The notes beneath the pieces were generated by a model that saw only the letters and a program-made list of their open reading frames with translations, was not told the DNA's origin and searched no databases. Shown here in pieces: positions 54,075-61,822 of a stretch of 64,000 nucleotides of DNA; positions within the stretch are counted from its first letter, which is position 1, and every line of letters begins with the position of its first letter. Source of the DNA: Microvirga makkahensis (lineage in GTDB: Bacteria; Pseudomonadota; Alphaproteobacteria; Rhizobiales; Beijerinckiaceae); NCBI RefSeq assembly GCF_009830105.1, contig NZ_WURB01000005.1, positions 248,001 through 312,000 of the forward strand, in the 5' to 3' direction. A program made the translations under genes and the position numbers.

Positions 54075-57000
54075 TCGCCGGTGCCGGTTGCAGCGCCTAG
54101 CGATCGTCGTGCTCTCTCTCGTCCTGAGCTCAGGAGTCTGGGCTCAGGAGACCGGCGAGATCTCGCGTCTGGCAGAGGAGGCGCGACAGGCATTCGTCTC
54201 TGCGGAGCAGGGGACATCTCCTAAGCAGAGAGTCGGAATGTATCAGGTGGCGCTGGCACGGATCCGACTTCTCGAGAAATTCGCCGGGTCTGATAATTCA
54301 GGGTCGGCTGAATTGCGGGATGGGGCGCGTATGGCACTCAACCGGCTGGCGGACGATGGGTTGACCCACGACATGCTGGGAGCCCTGTTGCTTCAGGCCT
54401 CTCTGGCTGATCTAAGCGCCGGCCAATCCGCTGCGGACAGAACCGAGCTCGGTGTCACGCTCCATCATCTCGCCAGCGGGCAAAGAATGCCGGAGTATCG
54501 CGCGGCTGCCTTCATTGAGGTGGGATACGCCTACAGCAAGATCGGTGTGTCGGATCGAGCGTTGAGATACGCCGCACTTGCACTTGAAGCGGCCAAGTCC
54601 ATTCCCGGTCCAGGCGAGCAATCAGGGGCCTACAACGCAGTCTCCCGTCTCGCTGCGAATCTCGGGTCCACGGGCTTCGCCCTTGCCGACCGAGCCGTCG
54701 GGCTCATCCCGCGCCCGAGAGACCGTGCTCATGCGCGACAAGATCTAGCTCTTGCAAAGCTGAGGGGATCGCCATGGCAGAAAGCCTCGAAGGAGCAGCT
54801 CTCTGCCGAGGCGCGGAAACGCCTAACAGCGGGTGATATCAGCGGCAGTCTTCAACTGGCGCTTGCGCTGCCGGGAAGTGACGAGCAGGAGAAGCTGCTG
54901 AACGAGCTCCTGTCTGGAGGCATCGAGCGCCAGGATTATGAAGCCGCTGTCGCAGTTGCCCAGAGCTTCTACAGTGGCAGTGACCAACAGAAGGCGCTCG
55001 CGTCGATCGTGAGGGCGCTCGCAAGTAAAGGAGTTCCGCTGCAATCCGCAGCCGTTCTTCAATCCATGCAAGAAGGGTCGGCGAAGATCGCGGCCCAATT
55101 GGCGATCGGAAGCGAGCTGGCACGCGCAGGCTATGGCAAGATGGCGGAGCAGCTTTTCGGGCAAGCTCTTCAGAGCGCCGAAAAATCTGACAAGGCCGCT
55201 CAGGTGGTGATATGGCCTGAAGTGGTTCGCGCGATGACTCGCGCCGAGCGTTTCGATGAGGCTCTACGTTATGCCAAACGTCTCGAGCCCAGCGCCGAGA
55301 CATCATCCGCCCTCGGCGATCTTGCAAAGCGGCTGGCCGACAGCAACCGTATCGCAGAAGCCTATGATCTGCTGCCTCGGATCGAGCAGCAGGAGGACCG
55401 ATCTCATGCGCTCAGCGGAATCGGACGAGCCAAGGCTCAGTCAGGAGATTCGGCCGGAGCCCTGCAGATCAGCAATGACCTGACGGATCCCGAAGATGTC
55501 GGACGTGTTCTCTCCGCAGTGGTCGAGTCCCACTCACAATCTGGCAGGTTCACCGAAGCGGTTGCCCTTGCCGCACGGATCCGGGATGCGGATTACCAAG
55601 TAGAAGCTTGGGTCGATATTGCCCGACTGGCTCGCAAGAAGAACGAGGAGACGACAAGCGAGCATGCCTACAGTGAGGCGATCCGTATCGCTGAGGCGCA
55701 GCAGAACCGCGACAGGGACAAGGCCTATTACAAGATCGTAAAGTCGTTGTCGGATCTTGGCGACAGGGCACGGGCGATCGAACTGAAGCAGCGCATCATC
55801 GACGACGAGGTCCGGACTCGGGCTGATCAAGCGCTCGCCAAGGCCGCTGCCAAACAGGCTGTGGAGCAGAAGAAGCGCAGCAGCCTGCCGGACCCCGTTC
55901 GCGAGCGCAGCTTCAGCACGGCGCTGCGTGACGAGGACAAGCAGGACATTGCCCTTGAACTCGTCGGGCTCCCGAACGGTGTCATTCTTGCTTCCGACCT
56001 CATTCGCACGATCCGCGACGACAGGGCCCGTGGTGCCGCGTTCCGCCGTCTCGCCGAGGCTCAGATGGCAGCACTGTCCGCCTCTGTCGCCGATAATCCG
56101 GGAGAACTCGACGATAACGCCGAGAGCATCACTCGGGATCCTGCTGAGGAGGGCGAGCTCGGAAGAGAGCGTCGGACCAGGAAGGGCTTGGTCGTGGCCT
56201 CTGTGGAGAATGAGGCTGAGACGGTCAGCCGCAGGCCCATATCTCAGAGCTTCCTGAGAGCTTCCGATGTTCGCGCCACGGTTCCATGGCCTTCCGGGGC
56301 AGTCGTCGGCGTGACCTTTGCGAACTACAATCTCTACGTATCCAAGTTCCTGGACGAGGGCCCCAGCGGAGATACTCGCATCGAGCAGGCCGTGCGCTAC
56401 CAGGGAACGCCTGCACCGCGCATCATTGTCGTGCAATCCGGTGTCACGACTTTGGGAATGCTCGCCAGGCAACTGCGGGGGACCCAGGACCAGGATCTGA
56501 TTGCCCTTGAGGCTGATGTTCTCATCCTGCGAGCACCTGTGTTCGTTGCTCCGGGTGCTCGTCTCATTCTCTCGCGCTTGGATGTTCCTTCGTATCGCCT
56601 CAGCGCGGGTGCCGGAGCGTTCATCGCCAGCGCCGGTGAGCTTCAGGCCGTCGATGCGGAAATCGTCGGCTATGATGAAGAATCCGGGCAACCGGCCTGG
56701 TCGGACACAAGTCGCGTCCACAATTTTCGCCCGTTCCTTCTCAGCTGGGGCGATGGGCGCATGGATGTTGCGGGATCACTTCTGACAGCCCTTGGATACG
56801 AGAATTCGAAGTCGTTCGGCCTGTCCTACTCGTCTGGACCTATCCGTATTGCCCAAATTCGCGACCAGGCGCGTGCGACTGGTCACGTCGTCGACAACGT
56901 ATTCCGCAATTTGCATTTCGGATTCTACTCCTACGAGGCCGAGAGCATCCATATCGTCGGTAACGAGTACGTCGACAACGTCGTCTACGGCCTCGATCCT

Positions 57001-57786
57001 CATGACCGGACAGGTAAGCTGACGATTGCGCTAAACACTACGTATGGCACAATGTCCAAGCACGGCATCATCATCTCGCGTGAGGTGGATGATAGCACCA
57101 TCGCCGGAAATCTTAGCTTCGACAATGTCGGATCCGGTATCATGCTGGATCGCGACAGCTCAAACAACATCGTGCATGCAAACAGCGCATTTGATAACGG
57201 GCAGGATGGCATCACGCTGTTTGAAAGCTCGTGCAACCTGATCAGCAACAACAGCCTCATGGCCAACAAGCGTGATGGCTTGAAAGTTCGAAACAGCTTC
57301 GACATTGGCGCCTACGACAATCGCATCGAAGCGAATGGCGCTGCAGGTGTGAGCGCCTATGTGGCGAACCTGCTTGAGACCAAGAGCGGTGAAACACGCG
57401 ACTTCAAGATGGATCCATACGATGCCGTGACGAGCATCTCGCTGAGGCGCAATTTGATTTCGTCAAACGGGAGCGGAATCTCTGCTCAAGGCGCGTCGGG
57501 CCTGGCCATGTTCTCCAACAAATTTGTGAAGCAATCTCGCCGCTTGTTCGGGGGCGACCTGCGAGGTTTGGAGGGTCCTGTCCTCCAATCGTCGAGGGCC
57601 AGCACGTTGATTGCAAGCACGTGCCGCCCCGCGAGGCCCGTCGTCGCCTGCCGCCTGCGCGAGCAGGGATACTTCGAGGGCAGCGCAGAGGTCCACATCT
57701 TTGACCCTCAGGCCAGCACCGACTGTACCTCTTCCGACGGAAGCGTTCAGCAGCGCGCCTTCAGCAGCACCTCTCAAGGGACATAG
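54052..57786 (+). CDS. algG: Helical-repeat domain fused to AlgG-type mannuronan C5-epimerase
   Basis: The 1244-residue periplasmic protein has a signal peptide (LAIVVLSLVLSSGVWAQ). Residues from about 35 to 620 are a TPR-like helical-repeat array (units such as FIEVGYAYSKIGVSDRALRYAALALE and VEAWVDIARLARKKNEETTSEHAYSEAIR). The rest, from about 730, is an AlgG beta-helix epimerase with the catalytic VVYGLDPHDRT (DPHD at 982-985) and the following HGIIISREVDDS. Pseudomonas AlgG is about 540 residues and has no such N-terminal array; there AlgK supplies the repeats as a separate lipoprotein. The gene overlaps algA by 23 bases and precedes algL by 8. Confidence 0.9.
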   Translation: MIVSSRSDRRCRLQRLAIVVLSLVLSSGVWAQETGEISRLAEEARQAFVSAEQGTSPKQRVGMYQVALARIRLLEKFAGSDNSGSAELRDGARMALNRLADDGLTHDMLGALLLQASLADLSAGQSAADRTELGVTLHHLASGQRMPEYRAAAFIEVGYAYSKIGVSDRALRYAALALEAAKSIPGPGEQSGAYNAVSRLAANLGSTGFALADRAVGLIPRPRDRAHARQDLALAKLRGSPWQKASKEQLSAEARKRLTAGDISGSLQLALALPGSDEQEKLLNELLSGGIERQDYEAAVAVAQSFYSGSDQQKALASIVRALASKGVPLQSAAVLQSMQEGSAKIAAQLAIGSELARAGYGKMAEQLFGQALQSAEKSDKAAQVVIWPEVVRAMTRAERFDEALRYAKRLEPSAETSSALGDLAKRLADSNRIAEAYDLLPRIEQQEDRSHALSGIGRAKAQSGDSAGALQISNDLTDPEDVGRVLSAVVESHSQSGRFTEAVALAARIRDADYQVEAWVDIARLARKKNEETTSEHAYSEAIRIAEAQQNRDRDKAYYKIVKSLSDLGDRARAIELKQRIIDDEVRTRADQALAKAAAKQAVEQKKRSSLPDPVRERSFSTALRDEDKQDIALELVGLPNGVILASDLIRTIRDDRARGAAFRRLAEAQMAALSASVADNPGELDDNAESITRDPAEEGELGRERRTRKGLVVASVENEAETVSRRPISQSFLRASDVRATVPWPSGAVVGVTFANYNLYVSKFLDEGPSGDTRIEQAVRYQGTPAPRIIVVQSGVTTLGMLARQLRGTQDQDLIALEADVLILRAPVFVAPGARLILSRLDVPSYRLSAGAGAFIASAGELQAVDAEIVGYDEESGQPAWSDTSRVHNFRPFLLSWGDGRMDVAGSLLTALGYENSKSFGLSYSSGPIRIAQIRDQARATGHVVDNVFRNLHFGFYSYEAESIHIVGNEYVDNVVYGLDPHDRTGKLTIALNTTYGTMSKHGIIISREVDDSTIAGNLSFDNVGSGIMLDRDSSNNIVHANSAFDNGQDGITLFESSCNLISNNSLMANKRDGLKVRNSFDIGAYDNRIEANGAAGVSAYVANLLETKSGETRDFKMDPYDAVTSISLRRNLISSNGSGISAQGASGLAMFSNKFVKQSRRLFGGDLRGLEGPVLQSSRASTLIASTCRPARPVVACRLREQGYFEGSAEVHIFDPQASTDCTSSDGSVQQRAFSSTSQGT

Positions 57787-57794
57787 CGGCCAGC

Positions 57795-58892
57795 ATGAAG
57801 CATATTCTCGCGATTCTGATCCTCAGCGTCATCACCACCGGTTCCTCATTCGCTCAAGCGAGGATGACAGGTGTCTTGGATGTGGAGCAGCGCCGCGCTG
57901 CTCTCGCACAATCTGCCTTCGCCAGCATTCGTGCGGCGTGCCTTGCCATTCCGCGCGAGGCATCCTGGACGACACTCAAGCCCATCGCCGCACTGAAGGC
58001 GACTGAAGGATATGGGACGGATGGCTCAGCCAATGATTATGCCTGGGCGGTCATGGTACTGACGGGGCGCGCACTTGCCGGAGACGTGCAATCAGAAACA
58101 TCTCTCCGCGATCTTCTGCTCAACTGGGCGAAGGCTAACGCCTTTGCTCGTACGGAAGTCGAGAACGACGCCTATTACGCCTTAAAGCGCGTGCTTCTGC
58201 CGACTGTTGTTGGATACTCGATTATCCAGGGCGGTCTCGATGACGAGCAACGACGGGTCATCGCGGCATGGATCGATCCTCTCGTTCGTAAAGTCGATCA
58301 TATCTTTGATGGTTCCGTTGATCACAACAACCACCGTTACCTGACTGACAGCGTTCTTATGGCCTGGGGGGCAGTGGCAGGTGATGAGGCGCTCTATTCC
58401 AAAGGTATCGAACGCTATCGCGCCATTCTCGCGGAGGCGCGAGCCGATGGCAGCCTGCCGCTTGAGACGCGACGTGGGGCGCGAGCTCTGTGGTATATGC
58501 GGCAATCTCTTTCCAGCATGACCGTGATTGCGGAGATTGCGGCAGCGCGGGGCACAGACCTTTATGCGCTGAGTCATAACGACGTTACGTATGACCGGGT
58601 CCTATCCTATACTCTCAACGGGATCACTGAGCCGCGGATCGTTCTGGCGTACGCTTCAGAGAACTACATCCCCGGTGATGAATCCGACTTCCGCAAGGCT
58701 GACCTGGGCTTCCTCGCCAAGCGTGGGCATGGACGCCATTACATGGCGTGGGTGGAGCCGGTTGTTGCGCGGGATCGGGGTGGTTTGGCGACGCGAAGAC
58801 TGAAGGCTCTCTTCGCTCGGAGCATCAAGAACGAAAGGCCCTTGATCGATGAATTTGCCGGCGGCAATGCGACTTGCATCTGGGGACGCTGA
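57795..58892 (+). CDS. algL: Periplasmic alginate lyase AlgL (PL5)
   Basis: AlgL cleaves alginate in the periplasm by beta-elimination and clears polymer that escapes the export complex. The 365-residue protein has a signal peptide (MKHILAILILSVITTGSSFAQA) and an alpha/alpha barrel. Catalytic candidates are N179 and H180 in DHNNHRY, R227 and Y234 in TRRGARALWY. The His-47-Arg-7-Tyr spacing equals that of characterised PL5 lyases. Its stop overlaps the next start (TGATG), so the Sel1 protein is translationally coupled to it. Confidence 0.9.
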   Translation: MKHILAILILSVITTGSSFAQARMTGVLDVEQRRAALAQSAFASIRAACLAIPREASWTTLKPIAALKATEGYGTDGSANDYAWAVMVLTGRALAGDVQSETSLRDLLLNWAKANAFARTEVENDAYYALKRVLLPTVVGYSIIQGGLDDEQRRVIAAWIDPLVRKVDHIFDGSVDHNNHRYLTDSVLMAWGAVAGDEALYSKGIERYRAILAEARADGSLPLETRRGARALWYMRQSLSSMTVIAEIAAARGTDLYALSHNDVTYDRVLSYTLNGITEPRIVLAYASENYIPGDESDFRKADLGFLAKRGHGRHYMAWVEPVVARDRGGLATRRLKALFARSIKNERPLIDEFAGGNATCIWGR

Positions 58893-61822
58893 TGATGAGC
58901 CGCATGAGCGCTGCCGCCTTCCTCACGATATCCTCGCTTCTTACGATGCCGCAGGCTTGGTCGCAATCCTTGCCGGAACCGGAGATGCGCAATCGATTCC
59001 TGATCGAGATGCAGCATGTCGAGCAATTGCGCCAACGGCAGGATCAGGAGGCGCTTCTCGAGCAGGCACAGATTTTGTTGAAGGGGCTGCCCGTCAGCGA
59101 GACAAACCCTCTGCGAAAGGCCCGCCCTGACGAGGCCGAGCGCCTTTTGGAGCGCGCCCTAGCTTCTCCGGGACCCCGCTGGCCGGACGCTGCCGTTCGG
59201 CGCGCCAAGATGCTGCTGAAAGACGGGGACAAGGCCTCAGGCGAGCGAGCGGCCGAGCTCCTGCGCCGCGCCGCGGCCATGCAGAACCGGGAGGCGGCGT
59301 ATCTGCTCGCAGGCCTTTTGGAGACGGGCAACTCAGTACCGCGTGATGCGGCGGCGGCCAGGGGGCTTTACCAGGTGGCCCTGCGCCTTGGCCATGGTCC
59401 CTCGGGTCTGTCCCTCGCACGTCTTGAAAGCGATGCTGCGAAGGCGAATGTTTTCGCAAGTCAAGGTTTGCGGCTTCTGTTCCAAGAGGCGCGCCAAGGA
59501 GCTGCGGATGCCGCCAAGACGCTCGCGGATCATTATCGCTCCACAGGCGACAACTCTTCCGAGCGGCTCGGTGTCGCCTTCGAATGGTACCGTCGCGCGT
59601 CTGATCTCGGGGATGCAGAAGCGTCCTTGCAGCTTGGTCGTATGCGGCAGGACGCGGGATCCCCGCTGTATCGGATCGAGGAAGCCAGATCGCATTTCCA
59701 GAAAGCAGCCAATGACGGCCTGATGGAAGCTGCTCTCGTTCTCGCCGAGGACCCTTACAATGGTGGGCGTCTGGGTGTTCCTGCCGGCGAAGCCGAACTC
59801 TGGCTGAGAAGAGCTCTCGAAACGAACTCCCCACGGGCTCTTGTGCTGGCGGTGGAAATTCGCAGCCAACAGGGTCCTGAGGGGCGCGAAGAGGCGAAGG
59901 TTCATCTCGTCGACGCCCTGAAGAACATCGACAACGACTCTGGCGTTCTCATCGCGCTAGGACGCCATCTCCGCGCCGGCGACCTTATCGAGCGGGATAT
60001 GCAGCTCTCACTGACGTTCTTCGACAGAGCCGCTGGACAGGGGAATGCAACGGCTGCTTACGAGTTCGCGCGCACGGTCCTCGCTTATCCGGACGCTGCG
60101 ACGGATTCGATGCGAAAGACGGCGATCGAGCGTCTCCAAACTTTAGGCGAGCATGGTCATGTCAAGGCTGCCATCACCTTAGGCGACGCATTGCTGAACG
60201 GAAACGGTGTCGATCCGGAGCCGGAGGAGGCGCGCCGCTGGTATGAAAAGGCTGCCGAGGGCGGGTCGACCATGGCGCTCGTACGTCTCGGCGACTTCTA
60301 TTCGAGGCGCTCTGGTCATACCGACGTCCCGCGAGCGCTCGAATGGTATCGCAAAGCAGCCGATGCGAATATTTCGACGGCAATGATCCGGCTTGGACGC
60401 ATGTACAATGAGGGGCAGGGAGTCCCACAGGATTATGCGCTGGCGGCTACATGGTTCAGCCGCGCGGCCGCAGCGGGGAGCGGGCCGGCCATGGTCGAGC
60501 TGAGCGCCCTTTACTCGCGCGCCGGAGGGCCCGGGCACTTCAATCTTGCGCGCGAGGCTCTCGAGAAAGCGGTCCGCACCGGCGATACGCGCGCCTCCAT
60601 CGCTCTCGCGAAGCTCTATCTTGCACGCGGTGAGCAGGCCTTGGCTGAAGCGGTTCTGAAGAAGACGGCGGAATCGGGTGACTCCGAGGCAGCGTTGCAG
60701 ATTGCGGAGCTCTACCTCTCGCGAGGAGCCGATCAGGCCGGTCTCGCCCGTCGCTGGCTGACATCCGTAGCAAAAGCGGCCGTTAACCAGGATGAACTGA
60801 TGGTTCGTGTCGCGGTCCTGCAGATCAGCGATCCGGTAATGGTTTCCCAAGGGGCTTCCACATTGGAGGCGCTTGCACGCAAGAACAACACCGATGCGAT
60901 GACGGCTCTCGCGCAGGCTCTCCTGGGCGGGACAGGCATCGAGCCCGACCCCGCCCGCGCTGAAGTGCTGCTTCTCCGGGCTATTCAGCTAGGGAATGAC
61001 GGAGCCCGTTTCGTACTCGCAAGAGCCTACCGGGAGGGGAACGGCATCGAGAAGAACCCGGCCCGCGCCGTCGCGCTCTACCGCGAGATCTACAACGACG
61101 AGCCAGCGAATACCAATGTGCTGCTTGCCCTGGGCGACGCCTACGTTCGCGGTGAGGGCGTTCCACGCGACCGGACATTGGCTGCCCAGTTCTATGCCCT
61201 GGCTGCGAAGAATGGCGATCCAGAAGGAAAGATGCATCTGGGGATGGCGTATCTTTACGGCGGCGGCGTCCCCCGCGACGGGGCGGAGGCTGAGCGCCTT
61301 CTCTTCCAGGCTGGTGAGAGCAACCTGATGATGGCAAGGCTCCAGCTCGGAGACGCAAAAGTCTCAGGAATGGGTGTTGCCATCGATCCCGAAGGAGCCT
61401 TTGCCTCTTACCTGCGCGCAGCGGAAGCAGGCGCTCCCGAAGCCATGATTGAGGTGGCGCGCGCACTCAGGATGGGCTTTGGCACCCAGGCTGATCCCGC
61501 TCTCGCCCAATCCTGGCTGGAGCGAGCCGCGCGCATGGGGTCGCAGGATGCCCTCTACGAGCTGTATCGCATGCATGCTGTCGGCAAGAATGCAAAGCCG
61601 CGGGAGGCCGAGCGCTGGCTCCTCCAGGCAGCACAGAATGGTCATCCCGCCGCGATGTATCATCTGGCTCTGCGCTACCAGCCCCCCGCATCCGATCAGA
61701 ACAACATTGATGGCAATGAGTGGCTAGCCAAGGCGGCGCAGGCCGGTCACTGGCAGGCAATCAAAGCTATACGCAAGAAAAAGCTGCCGGAGTCCGGGGA
61801 GGGCGATGATGACGACGAATAG
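58892..61822 (+). CDS. Giant Sel1-repeat periplasmic protein, AlgK-like scaffold
   Basis: The 976-residue protein has a signal peptide (FLTISSLLTMPQAWSQ) and then more than twenty Sel1-like repeats of about 36 residues (pattern A..LG..Y..G.GVP.D...A..W...AA..G). Clear examples are MIRLGRMYNEGQGVPQDYALAATWFSRAAAAG and LALGDAYVRGEGVPRDRTLAAQFYALAAKNG. Pseudomonas AlgK is a Sel1-type lipoprotein of about 475 residues that bridges the outer-membrane porin and AlgX. This protein is twice as long and lacks a lipobox Cys. I chose the ATG at 58892, coupled to the algL stop; the TTG at 58874 is less likely. Confidence 0.82.
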   Translation: MMSRMSAAAFLTISSLLTMPQAWSQSLPEPEMRNRFLIEMQHVEQLRQRQDQEALLEQAQILLKGLPVSETNPLRKARPDEAERLLERALASPGPRWPDAAVRRAKMLLKDGDKASGERAAELLRRAAAMQNREAAYLLAGLLETGNSVPRDAAAARGLYQVALRLGHGPSGLSLARLESDAAKANVFASQGLRLLFQEARQGAADAAKTLADHYRSTGDNSSERLGVAFEWYRRASDLGDAEASLQLGRMRQDAGSPLYRIEEARSHFQKAANDGLMEAALVLAEDPYNGGRLGVPAGEAELWLRRALETNSPRALVLAVEIRSQQGPEGREEAKVHLVDALKNIDNDSGVLIALGRHLRAGDLIERDMQLSLTFFDRAAGQGNATAAYEFARTVLAYPDAATDSMRKTAIERLQTLGEHGHVKAAITLGDALLNGNGVDPEPEEARRWYEKAAEGGSTMALVRLGDFYSRRSGHTDVPRALEWYRKAADANISTAMIRLGRMYNEGQGVPQDYALAATWFSRAAAAGSGPAMVELSALYSRAGGPGHFNLAREALEKAVRTGDTRASIALAKLYLARGEQALAEAVLKKTAESGDSEAALQIAELYLSRGADQAGLARRWLTSVAKAAVNQDELMVRVAVLQISDPVMVSQGASTLEALARKNNTDAMTALAQALLGGTGIEPDPARAEVLLLRAIQLGNDGARFVLARAYREGNGIEKNPARAVALYREIYNDEPANTNVLLALGDAYVRGEGVPRDRTLAAQFYALAAKNGDPEGKMHLGMAYLYGGGVPRDGAEAERLLFQAGESNLMMARLQLGDAKVSGMGVAIDPEGAFASYLRAAEAGAPEAMIEVARALRMGFGTQADPALAQSWLERAARMGSQDALYELYRMHAVGKNAKPREAERWLLQAAQNGHPAAMYHLALRYQPPASDQNNIDGNEWLAKAAQAGHWQAIKAIRKKKLPESGEGDDDDE

